From UBA5486 sp036744795 (GTDB lineage Bacteria; Bacillota; UBA4882; UBA10575), in contig DAIOHK010000005.1 in the NCBI GenBank assembly GCA_036744795.1, forward strand, positions 29,500 to 93,499: a stretch of 64,000 nt of DNA, read 5' to 3'. The notes beneath the pieces were generated by a model, which worked only from the letters and a program-made list of their open reading frames with translations, had not been told where the DNA came from and ran no database searches. The translations under genes were made by a program, and so were the position numbers. Shown here piece by piece: positions 8,962 through 17,293 of this stretch. Position 1 is the stretch's first letter, and each line of letters opens with the position of its first letter.

Positions 8962-10340
8962 GACAATCGATGCCTAAACAAAACCCGAAAATACGACGGA
9001 GAAACTTTGATGAAGTAGCGGAAGGTTTTACTGTAGAACAGGCTAAACTCGAAGCTGAACGCTGTTTGAAATGTAAGAAACCCCGGTGTGTTCAAGGGTG
9101 CCCAGTAGAGGTTAATATTCCCGGCTTTGTCTCTTTATTAGCAGCAGAACAACCAGGAGACGCCCTAGCCAAGATAAAAGAGAAGAATAATCTTCCTGCA
9201 ATCTGTGGCCGGGTCTGTCCTCAGGAGAATCAATGCGAGAAAGAGTGTATACTGGGGAGAAAAGGAGAACCAATTGCGATTGGTGCTTTAGAGCGTTTTT
9301 GTGCCGATTGGGGAAGAACGCAGCAAACAAATGAGCAATCTTACCCTAATCCAAATACCACTAAGGGAAAAGTAGCAGTTGTTGGTTCTGGCCCAGCCGG
9401 TTTGACTGCGGCTGCAGACTTAGCTCTTATGGGGTATAAAGTAACTTTATTTGAATCCCTTCATGCCCCTGGTGGAGTCTTACGCTATGGGATTCCCGAA
9501 TTCAGACTTCCAAAGGCGATTGTCGATTATGAGATCGGAAATCTGGCAAACTTGGGAGTAGAAATGAAAAATAATTTCCTAATTGGACAAACCTTAACTA
9601 TTGACGAACTTTTTGCTCAGGGATATCAAGCAGTATTTATTGGAACTGGAGCGGGTCTTCCGTACTTTTTGGGGATTCCTGGAGAGAACTTGAGTGGTGT
9701 ATATTCTGCTAATGAATTTCTAACCCGGGTGAACCTAATGAAGGCTTATCGCTTTCCAGAGTATGATACTCCAATCCGGATTGGAAAGCACGTCGCAGTA
9801 GTAGGTGCTGGTAACGTTGCGATGGATTCGGCACGGACCGCTTTACGATTGGGAGCAGAAGAAGTTAGTATTGTGTACCGCCGTTCAAGAGAAGAGATGC
9901 CCGCCCGCTTAGAAGAGATTGAGAATGCCGAGGAAGAAGGGGTTAATTTCCGTCTACTGACTAATCCGGTGGAGATTCTGGGGGATGAATCCGGAGAAGT
10001 AAAAGCAATGGTCTGTCAGAAGATGTCTTTAGGTGAACCCGATGCTTCGGGGAGACGGAGACCAATTCCAATTCCCGAATCTGAATTTACGCTTCCAGTT
10101 GAGACGGTTGTAGTGGCGATCGGTCAGGGTCCTAACCCAATTCTCTTGCGTGGGACAAAAGGTCTAAACTTGAATAAGCGCGGTTATATTGAAGTGGATC
10201 CCGAGACCATGATGACTAATATTCCAGGCGTATTTGCTGGTGGTGATATTGTTACTGGTGCAGCCACGGTAATTGCAGCCATGGGAGCAGGTAAAAAGGC
10301 GGCCCGAGCTATAGAGAGTTATCTAACCCAAGATAAGTAA
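8958..10340 (+). CDS. nfnB: NADH-dependent ferredoxin:NADP+ oxidoreductase, subunit NfnB (GltD-like)
   Basis: 460 aa, similar to the small subunit of glutamate synthase. The N-terminal part has two cysteine clusters for [4Fe-4S] centres (CLKCKKPRCVQGCP and CGRVCPQENQCEKEC). Two dinucleotide sites follow: GSGPAGLTAA for FAD near residue 142 and GAGNVAMD for NADP(H) near 285, with a final FAGGDIVTGAATV block. No GltB large subunit is present, and the preceding gene is the partner expected for Nfn rather than glutamate synthase. The start overlaps the end of nfnA (ATGA), implying coupled translation. NADPH supply for biosynthesis is the likely role. Confidence 0.88.
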   Translation: MRQSMPKQNPKIRRRNFDEVAEGFTVEQAKLEAERCLKCKKPRCVQGCPVEVNIPGFVSLLAAEQPGDALAKIKEKNNLPAICGRVCPQENQCEKECILGRKGEPIAIGALERFCADWGRTQQTNEQSYPNPNTTKGKVAVVGSGPAGLTAAADLALMGYKVTLFESLHAPGGVLRYGIPEFRLPKAIVDYEIGNLANLGVEMKNNFLIGQTLTIDELFAQGYQAVFIGTGAGLPYFLGIPGENLSGVYSANEFLTRVNLMKAYRFPEYDTPIRIGKHVAVVGAGNVAMDSARTALRLGAEEVSIVYRRSREEMPARLEEIENAEEEGVNFRLLTNPVEILGDESGEVKAMVCQKMSLGEPDASGRRRPIPIPESEFTLPVETVVVAIGQGPNPILLRGTKGLNLNKRGYIEVDPETMMTNIPGVFAGGDIVTGAATVIAAMGAGKKAARAIESYLTQDK

Positions 10341-10373
10341 GCAAGTTCCTTGATTTAGTAATGTAAGTAAAAA

Positions 10374-10404
10374 GAAGAGCGAGGGTCAACCCTCGCTCTT
10401 TTTA
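10374..10404. terminator. Bidirectional terminator between nfnB and the lipoprotein gene
   Basis: AAGAGCGAGGG and CCCTCGCTCTT form an 11-bp stem with a TCAA loop. T runs read out on one strand and A runs on the other, so it serves both convergent genes. Confidence 0.9.
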
Positions 10405-11415
10405 TCAGTCATTGCTACTTATATAATAAATTTCACTCCAAAAACTTTCATTGCCACCTTCATCAAAACTACTGATCGCATAACCAACTTGGTTATTAAA
10501 GAAATAAAATTCTTTATTGGTAGTTGAATCTTGAAAAGAGACTGTTTCTTTGTCCAGCCCAGCCAAGTATACTAAACGCCCTTCTTTGTTTGTCCGATAA
10601 AGATAATAGCCAGCTAAATCGGGTTCAATTACGGGGTCCCAGGTAACAAGGAGATTATCCGTTCCTTCAAAAACGACTGAAAGGTTTTCCGGAGTGGCGG
10701 GGGTGGAGTCAATAGTACCACTAATCATTAAGTCAGCATTAGCTTCCAGGTGTATTTCTGTTAATTTTCCGGCTCTAATATTGATTGTTTGATAGGGGCT
10801 TTCGTAAATTGCTGATGTTTTTTGAGGAATATAAATTATTGCCTGGTAAGTTCCTTCTTTTATGTTGATCTCTTCAGCGTTTTTAAGGTAATTCCCTTCT
10901 AATTGTAAAGGAAATGAGGTTGAACTATTGCTGCTAGGGTCAAGGTAAACATAGAATTTACCCTCAGAGACTTCAACTCCGTTGTTAGGGAATTCAGAGA
11001 TATCAATAGTGACATTTACCAGCCCGGGCGCCGGAAGAATTCGTATAAAAAGCTCTTCTGTTTCACCAGGTAAGATTTCTATACTATTCTCCCCGTAAAA
11101 AATACGATCGCCAGCCAGATCAATTCCATATACTTGAATTTTCCAAGTACCCGGATATAACTTATCAAAATCTATTACTTGTCCATCGCCTAAATAATCA
11201 ATAAGTTTTTCTCTTTTCATTCCTTTGTTGGTAAGTAAGACTAGTAGTTCTTTGATCTCTGTAGATATAGCTTTAATCGAGATCTTTTCTTGTTCAGCAA
11301 GCCCAATCTTGAGATAAAGTCTGCCTGGGTCTTTCCCGGGAAAATAGGGTTTTTTTAAACACCCGCTAAAACATAACATAAAAATTAAGATCAATAATCC
11401 GACTTTTTTGTTCAT
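10405..11415 (-). CDS. Secreted lipoprotein with a C-terminal fibronectin type III-like domain
   Basis: About 336 aa. The N terminus is a lipoprotein signal: a hydrophobic helix ending in CFSGC, with Cys as the predicted lipidated residue. The middle is beta-rich with no recognised family. The last ~90 residues look like fibronectin type III (PATPENLSVVF, then LLVTWDP and AGYYLYR). Such lipoproteins usually act at the cell surface; the binding target is unknown. AGGAGG lies 8 nt before the chosen ATG at 11415; an ATG nine bases upstream is too close to it. It is divergent from the Wza-like gene. Confidence 0.7.
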   Translation of the reverse strand: MNKKVGLLILIFMLCFSGCLKKPYFPGKDPGRLYLKIGLAEQEKISIKAISTEIKELLVLLTNKGMKREKLIDYLGDGQVIDFDKLYPGTWKIQVYGIDLAGDRIFYGENSIEILPGETEELFIRILPAPGLVNVTIDISEFPNNGVEVSEGKFYVYLDPSSNSSTSFPLQLEGNYLKNAEEINIKEGTYQAIIYIPQKTSAIYESPYQTINIRAGKLTEIHLEANADLMISGTIDSTPATPENLSVVFEGTDNLLVTWDPVIEPDLAGYYLYRTNKEGRLVYLAGLDKETVSFQDSTTNKEFYFFNNQVGYAISSFDEGGNESFWSEIYYISSND

Positions 11416-11581
11416 TGCATGCACCTCCTATTTACTAGAATAATTTGACATAAAAAGGGATTATCCTTTTTTTATTAAGACAAGAAAGGATTTAAGACTT
11501 TTCTATAGAAATGTAAATGGTAACAAAAGGCTAGCATCGTAATAAAAACATTATAAAAGCCACAGGGTGGAGGTTTTATAC

Positions 11582-12226
11582 TTGATGAAAAGAAAAAATT
11601 CCTTTCTACTCCTATTACTTTTATTAGTATTTTTTATCAGTAGTCTCAATATATGGGCAGAAGAATATAGATTGGGTCCCAAGGATGTGTTGTCAATTGG
11701 AGTATGGGGTCAACCAGACTTACAGGTTCAGCAAGTAGCTATTTTACCGGATGGCACGATCTTCTTTCCTCTCATTGGCCAGGTAAAGGTGGCGGGAATG
11801 ACTGTAGAAGAGGTACAACAAACAATTACGGAGAAGTTAAGTACATATCTGGTTAATCCTCAAATTAGCGTGATAGTTGCCAAAACCAGAACCATTCAGG
11901 TTAAGGTTGTTGGTGAAGTTAATTCTCCGGGAATCTTTAATTTAGAGCTAGGTAGTTATGCTTCCGATGCAATTGCGATTGCCGGTGGACCTACATACAA
12001 AGCGGAGCTGGCAAAAGTAGTTATTTCTTCACCTGATAATCCTGAACAGATAATAATTGCTTTAGGAAAGGCAGATAAATTTAAGGATAATTTAGCAGTA
12101 GGACCAGAAATGATAGATGGGATGACAGTCTATGTCCCTGAAAGTTGGCTTAATTGGGAGAAAGTTACTAGGTTTTCAGCGATTTTAGGTATAATAAGTG
12201 CTGTAAAAAGTATTTTTGGACTATAA
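11582..12226 (+). CDS. Wza-like polysaccharide export protein
   Basis: About 214 aa with a signal peptide ending near NIWAEEY. A polysaccharide export (Poly_export) domain follows: YRLGPKDVLSIGVWGQPDL, VAILPDGTIFFPLIGQVKVAG and QPQ-like NPQISVIV. Then comes one SLBB domain (IQVKVVGEVNSPGIF). Family members form the periplasmic/outer-membrane part of capsule or exopolysaccharide export. This copy is shorter than Wza and stands alone, without the tyrosine kinase/chain-length partner. GGTGGAGG lies 8 nt before the TTG; the ATG at 11585 is also possible. Its presence supports an outer membrane. Confidence 0.85.
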   Translation: MMKRKNSFLLLLLLLVFFISSLNIWAEEYRLGPKDVLSIGVWGQPDLQVQQVAILPDGTIFFPLIGQVKVAGMTVEEVQQTITEKLSTYLVNPQISVIVAKTRTIQVKVVGEVNSPGIFNLELGSYASDAIAIAGGPTYKAELAKVVISSPDNPEQIIIALGKADKFKDNLAVGPEMIDGMTVYVPESWLNWEKVTRFSAILGIISAVKSIFGL

Positions 12227-12243
12227 TGTCTTAGAACGATTGC

Positions 12244-12286
12244 AACCAAAAAAGATACTTTACTCGTAAAGTATCTTTTTTGGTTT
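12244..12286 (+). terminator. Rho-independent terminator after the Wza-like gene
   Basis: A long near-perfect stem: AACCAAAAAAGATACTTTAC pairs with its reverse complement around a TCG loop, and a T run lies in the distal arm. It could also stop minus-strand transcripts. Confidence 0.88.
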
Positions 12287-12317
12287 TACTTTTATAAAAC
12301 TGTAAAATTATAGAATC

Positions 12318-12434
12318 AAATAATTTAATTATTTAAGATTTGACCACAATGTACTGATATTCCTACTAGGGATTGTCTAACAGTCTATTTTGATTGAAGG
12401 GGAGTCTTTGGAAATTAGACAATTCCCTCAGTTA
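12318..12434. repeat. MITE-like repeat copy at the 3' end of the amidase gene
   Basis: It contains ATTTAAGATTTGACCACAATGTACTGATATTCCTACTAGGGATTG-type blocks seen at 46759. The longer central variant (TTTTGATTGAAGG, GTCTTTGGAAATT) and an ACAATTCCCTCAG end follow. The amidase stop codon lies in that end. Confidence 0.65.
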
Positions 12435-13063
12435 AAATGATCCGTAATTCCCTGATAAATATAAAAAGCTTCTCTCCAAAGATAACCGGGACTTCTTAAT
12501 TTAGCCTCTTCCTGCGGATTAGTAATAAAAGAGGCTTCTGTTAAGATTGCAGGCATCCTTGTATTTCCCAGGACATAAAAGTTTGCCGTATTAGCACCTA
12601 GATCTCGGAGGCCGGTCATTGCTAATAAACGGTTTTGAACTTTGTTTCTTAGATCATGGCTTTTCCAGTTTCCTCTGGTACTGGAGTAAACTGCAGTACC
12701 ATTATGATCCGAGTTGATTGAGCCATTATGATGAATGGAAATGAAACGATCAGCATTCCAGGAATTAGCCATAGAGACACGGGATTTTAGGGAAATATAG
12801 GTATCATTGACCCGGGTCATCTTAACATTCGCTCCCCCGTATTCTACTAGGCAGTTACGGAGTGCTTCTGATACTTGTAAATTAACTTGTTTTTCTGTCA
12901 GTCCGTTGGAACCAACAGCTCCTGGATCCCAACCGCCGTGTCCGGGGTCGACCATGATTTTAACCCCAGATAAGGGTTTAGTAGCTGCGGAAACCTCTGT
13001 TATAGTAGTTAAAATCATTGTAATGATAACCAAAACAAAAATAATCGTTCTTTTTTTGAACAA
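12428..13063 (-). CDS. N-acetylmuramoyl-L-alanine amidase (Amidase_3 family)
   Basis: 211 aa: a signal peptide (about residues 1-27) followed directly by a single zinc amidase domain with no cell-wall-binding repeats. Zinc/catalytic residues are visible: His in DPGHGG near 43, Glu in LTEKQVN near 58, His in ISIHHN near 113 and Glu in LTEASF near 185. It cleaves the amide between MurNAc and the stem peptide. A CwlD-like sporulation role or daughter-cell separation are both possible. The TTG start follows GGAGAGGAG. The TGA stop falls in the end of a repeat element. Confidence 0.92.
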   Translation of the reverse strand: MFKKRTIIFVLVIITMILTTITEVSAATKPLSGVKIMVDPGHGGWDPGAVGSNGLTEKQVNLQVSEALRNCLVEYGGANVKMTRVNDTYISLKSRVSMANSWNADRFISIHHNGSINSDHNGTAVYSSTRGNWKSHDLRNKVQNRLLAMTGLRDLGANTANFYVLGNTRMPAILTEASFITNPQEEAKLRSPGYLWREAFYIYQGITDHFN

Positions 13064-13089
13064 GAAACTCCTCTCCTTTTAAAATTCGC

Positions 13090-14265
13090 TCAAAACACAG
13101 TATTAAACTGGATGGAAAATCGGTTGTATCTGGAAAGAGTAATTTTGTCTACATCTGCTTCAAATACGGAATCATACCCGATTTGCAGACTGGAAACCGC
13201 AGAAAATGATTTTCTCAGGCGGCCGGATAAGGTCAGCTGTGGACCCTCATATTCGATTTGGCCAGGAGAAAATAGTAACCCTGTATTGATGGCAGCATCC
13301 CAGTTGTTAGATAATTTCCGTTGTATAGTGCTACCTACCCCATAGGAGTTATTAACAAAAATATTTCCTTTTTCCAAAAAGCTATCATTTAAAATTGAAG
13401 AGGTAGGGGCAAATCCCTGTTCAAAATACCAGGCATTTAGGGTGTATATAGTGTCTGCGATGGCTTTATTCCATGTAAATAGTCCACCTAAAGCCTGGTC
13501 TTTCTTTTCTAGGTAATTTTCGGCTCCTGGTTTATACCAAGCTAACTCACCTTGAAAAGTCCCACCAAGAATGTTAGTAATCAGATCGATACTGGCAGCG
13601 GTCTCACTTAGTTCGCCAGTAGGTGTATGAATTATAGTAGTTCCCAGCATATAACCGGGTTTTGGAAAAGCGATCCTTAGACCAAATTTATCATCGCTGG
13701 TTACGGTCACATAATCCTCAGTGATCAATTTGGATTTTAAATAAAGTCGGGAGTAAAAACCGCCTAAATAAATATTAGTATTACCACTCTGGAGTGCTAT
13801 ACCCTGAATTGGTGAGCTAGAATGATCAGCTATTAAGCCTAAGGGATCAAGGGTAAACTTAAATTTTCCTAGATCCGCTAATAACCGGGGAGAACGGTAT
13901 CTTACCGCAGCTTCATTAACAAACAATTGATTAAGATAGCCGTAATTATCATAATGAGATAAGAGAAGATAAAAATAGAAATTCCGATCAATTTGAGCAT
14001 CGAGATAAAGATTCAAATTACTCTTAAAATCAGGAGTTTCGTACCTCTCAATTGAACGGCGTTTATAATCAGCCTGTAAACTAAACTCACCACCTAGTTG
14101 AAGATGGCCCCAGCGGCTTTCCAAATTAGATAGACGTTTTAATACAGAATTATCAATTTCTGCAGCAAGTGTAGGTAAGGGAAAATGTAGAATAAATAAG
14201 AAAGCAATTAAGATTAATAAAACGAGAAAGTGAAGTTTGGTATTGGTTCGTGTAAAGTGTAGCAA
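13090..14265 (-). CDS. Putative outer-membrane beta-barrel protein (porin-like)
   Basis: About 391 aa. A signal peptide ends near PTLAAEID. A short heptad-like segment (LKRLSNLESRWGHLQLGGE) leads into a region of alternating polar/hydrophobic strands rich in Tyr, Gly and Asn. The chain ends in Phe, the hallmark of barrel proteins recognised by BamA. No SLH domain is seen. The TTG at 14265 has GGAGG 8 nt upstream, formed by the ATGGAGG that begins an alternative reading from 14292. Function is inferred only from architecture: transport or structural support in an outer membrane. It lies 27 nt upstream of the amidase on the same strand. Confidence 0.7.
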   Translation of the reverse strand: MLHFTRTNTKLHFLVLLILIAFLFILHFPLPTLAAEIDNSVLKRLSNLESRWGHLQLGGEFSLQADYKRRSIERYETPDFKSNLNLYLDAQIDRNFYFYLLLSHYDNYGYLNQLFVNEAAVRYRSPRLLADLGKFKFTLDPLGLIADHSSSPIQGIALQSGNTNIYLGGFYSRLYLKSKLITEDYVTVTSDDKFGLRIAFPKPGYMLGTTIIHTPTGELSETAASIDLITNILGGTFQGELAWYKPGAENYLEKKDQALGGLFTWNKAIADTIYTLNAWYFEQGFAPTSSILNDSFLEKGNIFVNNSYGVGSTIQRKLSNNWDAAINTGLLFSPGQIEYEGPQLTLSGRLRKSFSAVSSLQIGYDSVFEADVDKITLSRYNRFSIQFNTVF

Positions 14266-14432
14266 AGACAAATCCTCCATTTCTTGAAACAAATTTTACC
14301 TGTTTGGTTGTAAAGCGTTATCCCTCCTTTTACTTCTTTAAATTTCTCTAATTAAACAAAAACCCCTGCTCAAGGTAGGAATGGAATTTATGGTAAAATA
14401 TATTTTATGAATTATTCTTAAATTAATCAGCA

Positions 14433-14474
14433 ATTAATCAGCCGGAGGGCTGATTAATTTTTTTCCTCCGGCTG
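14433..14474. terminator. Two competing hairpins at the 3' end of the SASP gene
   Basis: ATTAATCAGCC/GGCTGATTAAT forms an 11-bp stem with a T run on the plus strand. The overlapping pair CAGCCGGAGG/CCTCCGGCTG forms a 10-bp alternative. The first stem overlaps the SASP stop codon. A terminator role on the minus strand is plausible, but the U tract there is weak. Confidence 0.5.
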
Positions 14475-14657
14475 TTGCTCTTGACCCATCATTTCCTGAG
14501 CTTTTTGGATTAGCCCTCGAACAATGAGTCCAGCTTCACGGGTTGTGATATTGCTGTAGTTGTAGTTGTTGCCGTCTCTTTGAATGCGGTCGGCAAATCC
14601 AAGTTCTTTAGCTATTTCATATTTGACCTCATCTGAGACTATGCTACGTCTTGCCAC
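14454..14657 (-). CDS. Alpha/beta-type small acid-soluble spore protein
   Basis: 67 aa from the GTG at 14657, giving the usual MARRS start, with GGGAGGTGA upstream. It carries the family blocks KYEIAKELGF and NITTREAGLIVRGLIQKAQEM, corresponding to the two helices that coat spore DNA. SASPs switch DNA to an A-like form and protect it from UV and heat in dormant spores. Expression is expected late in the forespore (SigG), though no clear SigG promoter was recognised by eye. The Gln/Glu-rich tail is a little longer than usual. Confidence 0.85.
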   Translation of the reverse strand: MARRSIVSDEVKYEIAKELGFADRIQRDGNNYNYSNITTREAGLIVRGLIQKAQEMMGQEQQPEEKN

Positions 14658-14960
14658 AGCTTCACCTCCCACTTTTATTCTTCCCAGTTTAATTGGGGAA
14701 AAATCATTTAAACACTACCTGTTTTGGGTAGATAGATCTATTGGATAATTTTGGAAATGTTTTCCAAAGACGTCTCTTCAAAAGCTCCTATTGCAATTGA
14801 ACCAAAAATATAGATTTAGAGAGTCCCTAGTTAGGCTATACATATATTGTGAACAAATCATAAAAATAACCAATTAAGAATTTCATAAGTAAGGGTAAAT
14901 GAATGAATAGCAAAGCATACTATTAAGAGAAAATATATATATAAAAAAGGAGGATCTCAA
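14658..14960. other. Non-coding gap with degraded repeat
   Basis: It holds the SASP promoter region and the zinc-ribbon leader. Around 14740-14830 a block related to the MITE interior is seen (GGAAATGTTTTCCAAAGACGTC). No RNA gene or riboswitch was recognised. Confidence 0.4.
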
Positions 14961-15158
14961 TTGCCAAAAGAAAATAGGCATCCACTTAGTTTACCTGAAG
15001 GTGCGGATAATGCAGAAGAAAGTATTAAGTGCCCCTATTGTGGTACAATGTTTGGGATTGGTTATAGTAATGAAGATGTTGTTAGCTGTCCGGTCTGTGA
15101 TGAAAGCATTTCAACCGAGGAGGCGGAGACAATATATTCATCTAATGAAGGATTTTAA
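14961..15158 (+). CDS. Small zinc-ribbon protein of unknown function
   Basis: 65 aa with two CxxC pairs (CPYC near residue 24 and CPVC near 43) spaced as in a four-cysteine zinc ribbon. The acidic tail is disordered-looking. An AAGGAGGA site lies about 8 nt before the TTG start. No operon partner is present: the gene stands alone before a repeat. The zinc ribbon suggests nucleic-acid or protein binding, but no family was recognised. An overlapping frame (15001-15252) lacks these features and is not considered coding. Confidence 0.65.
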   Translation: MPKENRHPLSLPEGADNAEESIKCPYCGTMFGIGYSNEDVVSCPVCDESISTEEAETIYSSNEGF

Positions 15159-15167
15159 AGTGTCGCT

Positions 15168-15382
15168 CACTCTAGCTACTGAAGAAATTCAATTTCACTT
15201 GCGAAACAACATTCTGACCAGGCTGGGTGGAATATCAAAACGAGCCGGGTAATCCCACTTTTCGCATACTTTAGTCACCAAGGAAAATCGCGAAAGCTTA
15301 CGAAAGCGTTTTCCTTGGTATAGATGAAACGCGAAATGTGAGAACCGACGAGTGACGAGTTTCTAAATGTATTTTCTAAGTT
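15168..15382. repeat. Partial copy of the long-hairpin repeat with a palindrome inside
   Basis: It begins TGAAGAAATTCAATTTCACTTGCG and continues AACAACATTCTGACC, AGGCTGGGTGGAATATCAA. It ends GAGTTTCTAAATGTATTTTCTA, the same order as at 57475-57573. A palindrome of the CCAAGG/CCTTGGTATAGAT type (15257-15340) is embedded. Confidence 0.7.
15257..15340. repeat. Palindromic element related to the 6301 family
   Basis: Arms CCAAGGAAAA and TTTTCCTTGG flank a loop with GCGAAAGCTTACGAAAGC. Outside these, TTTCGC...GCGAAA extends the pairing. CCTTGGTATAGATGAAACGCGAAAT parallels CCCTGGTATAGATCGATTAGTCACGAAAT at 6350. Confidence 0.6.
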
Positions 15383-15386
15383 ATAG

Positions 15387-15413
15387 AGCCCGAGAATTTC
15401 CGGGCTTTTTTTA
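15387..15413 (+). terminator. Rho-independent terminator
   Basis: AGCCCG/CGGGCT stem with extra AAT-pairing in the loop and a seven-T run. It probably ends the zinc-ribbon transcript. Confidence 0.8.
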
Positions 15414-15661
15414 ATGGGCTTATCATAATTAATGTTTGTCGTAACATGTGTAGTATGTTTTTAGCTGGACTCTTTGAGTGTGGAGTAAAAAGACAGATGT
15501 TCATACTCGTCCGTTCATATGAAAGTTAAGATCTCAGCTTTTGATCTGCTAAAAAGTATAAATAAGTACAGTAATTCTCTTTTAGTGTATAATAATCAAG
15601 AAGAAGTATTCGGTATGGATATTGAACCACAAATTGGATAAAATATACAAAAAGCTAAATT
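15414..15661. other. AT-rich gap, no recognised element
   Basis: No repeat, RNA gene or convincing open frame was recognised here. It should contain the promoter for the murC transcript. Confidence 0.4.
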
Positions 15662-15781
15662 ATGATGATTGATCGCCGGTTTATTGAGAAAAAAAAAGAG
15701 TTTTATGAATTATTATTGAAAGATATATTGTTTTATTCATTTAATCGTCATAGAATAGAAGATGTGAAAATATATGGATGA
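15662..15781 (+). CDS. Possible 39-aa leader peptide overlapping murC
   Basis: An open frame of 39 codons (begins MMIDRRFIEKKKEF) ends with a TGA that overlaps the murC start as ATGGATGA. murC has no good ribosome binding site of its own, so translational coupling to this frame would make sense. It has only a weak site itself and no recognised homologue. Evidence is purely positional. Confidence 0.3.
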   Translation: MMIDRRFIEKKKEFYELLLKDILFYSFNRHRIEDVKIYG

Positions 15782-17186
15782 CTGGCTGAAGAAAGGACGG
15801 ATAGGGTTGAAACCAGGGGATCATCTTTATTTTATTGGAATTGGTGGTGCCAGACTCAGTGCCTTAGCTAAAATTTTTCAGGAGAGCGGGTACAAAGTTT
15901 CTGGTTCTGATCGGACTCCAAGTAAGAATACGATGGAGTTAGAAGCAAAAGGGGTACAGGTTTATTATGGTCATCAACGTGAAAGAATCACGGATGATAT
16001 TGATTTAGTAGTTTATACGAATGCCGTTGGTGATCAAAATCCTGAGCTTCTTGAGGCTAAAAAACAGCAACTTCCGATTTTTGAGGGTGCTGAACTTTTA
16101 GGGAAACTGATGAAGAAAAAAGGGATGGGAATTGCTGTTGCTGGAACTCATGGAAAGACAAGTACTACTGCTATGATCTCTTTACTTTTAATCAAAGGCG
16201 GCAAGGATCCCACGATTGAAGTGGGTGGAGAGATGAAAGAACTTCCCGGAAACCATCGCACGGGAAAAAGTCCTTATATTGTAGTGGAGGCTTGTGAATT
16301 TCGCCGGTCTTTTCTATTTCTCTCCCCTAAGGTTGAGGTGATTACAAATGTTGATTGGGATCATCCAGACTGTTTTCCTACTGCCGATGATGTAGTCCGT
16401 ACTTTTAAAGATTTTATTTCTTTGTTACCTTCAGAGGGAAAGCTTGTGATCTGGCGGGATGATCCACATTACCAGGAATTAGCGGCTGCTTCTAAAGCTC
16501 CTGTCCGCACTTTTGGATGGTCAGAACAGGCTGATTGGTATTGTTCAGAGATTACTACTGTTCCGCCCATGGGGATAAAAGGAAAGTTATATCGGGAAGG
16601 GGAATATGTAGGTGAATTAATCTTGCAAGTTCCTGGAAAACATAATCTTCTAAATGCCTTGGCTGCAGTGGCTACTGTTTCAGAATTAGGAGTACCGATT
16701 GAAGATTGTCTTAGTTATATTTCAGAGTTCACAGGGGTACGAAGACGTTTTGAAGTTAAAGGCCAGGCTGATGGAGTTGTAGTAGTGGATGATTATGCTC
16801 ATCATCCAGCAGCTGTTAAGACTACTCTCGCTACAGTAAGAAACCATTTTCCTGGGAGGGTATGGTGTATTTTTCAGCCCCATCTTTATAGCCGGACCAA
16901 GTATCTTCTTCCCAAGTTTTCCCAAGCGTTTCAAGATTCTGACATCTTGGTATTGGCTGATATTTATGCAGCAAGGGAGAAAAATCCCGGTGATATTTCC
17001 AGTAAAACTTTGGCTAATGAAGTAAAAAAATATCACAAAGATGTAAGATATATTGGCGATATGGAGAAAATTAAGGATTATCTTTTAACAGAAACCCGTT
17101 TGGGTGATTTGGTTATAACCATGGGCGCTGGGGATATATTTAAAGTAGGAGAGGAATTCTTACGTGCTAAAGGAAAGAATAATTAA
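15774..17186 (+). CDS. murC: UDP-N-acetylmuramate--L-alanine ligase MurC
   Basis: 470 aa with the three Mur-ligase domains: an N-terminal Rossmann domain (FIGIGGARLSALA), a central ATPase with the P-loop AGTHGKTST near residue 122, and a C-terminal domain with DDYAHHP and QPHLYSRT. It adds L-Ala to UDP-MurNAc in the cytoplasm. The EACEFRRSF block and the length favour MurC over Mpl. It lies outside any division/cell-wall cluster, so a second MurC elsewhere is possible. No clear Shine-Dalgarno precedes the ATG (see the 39-aa frame). A terminator follows. Confidence 0.9.
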   Translation: MDDWLKKGRIGLKPGDHLYFIGIGGARLSALAKIFQESGYKVSGSDRTPSKNTMELEAKGVQVYYGHQRERITDDIDLVVYTNAVGDQNPELLEAKKQQLPIFEGAELLGKLMKKKGMGIAVAGTHGKTSTTAMISLLLIKGGKDPTIEVGGEMKELPGNHRTGKSPYIVVEACEFRRSFLFLSPKVEVITNVDWDHPDCFPTADDVVRTFKDFISLLPSEGKLVIWRDDPHYQELAAASKAPVRTFGWSEQADWYCSEITTVPPMGIKGKLYREGEYVGELILQVPGKHNLLNALAAVATVSELGVPIEDCLSYISEFTGVRRRFEVKGQADGVVVVDDYAHHPAAVKTTLATVRNHFPGRVWCIFQPHLYSRTKYLLPKFSQAFQDSDILVLADIYAAREKNPGDISSKTLANEVKKYHKDVRYIGDMEKIKDYLLTETRLGDLVITMGAGDIFKVGEEFLRAKGKNN

Positions 17187-17226
17187 CAGCAGGTAAAAAT
17201 CGTATTTAGAAAAAGGAGTCCCTTTG

Positions 17227-17257
17227 TTCCCTGGAGAAATTACCAGGGAACTTTTTT
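17227..17257 (+). terminator. Rho-independent terminator of murC
   Basis: TTCCCTGG and CCAGGGAA form an 8-bp stem with an 8-nt loop, followed by CTTTTTT. Confidence 0.85.
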
Positions 17258-17293
17258 AACTTTTTTAAAAATATCCCGGATGGAGGGGTTCAT

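Noticed and set aside
14281..14400. Possible c-di-GMP riboswitch upstream of the barrel gene (AGGAGGGATAACGC stretch)
   Set aside because: The conserved GEMM core and tetraloop-receptor could not be traced; the similarity is limited to a few purine-rich bases.
15001..15252. 83-codon frame overlapping the zinc-ribbon gene
   Set aside because: It runs out of frame through the zinc-ribbon gene and then into a repeat element; the composition is Leu/Val/Arg-rich noise and there is no ribosome binding site.
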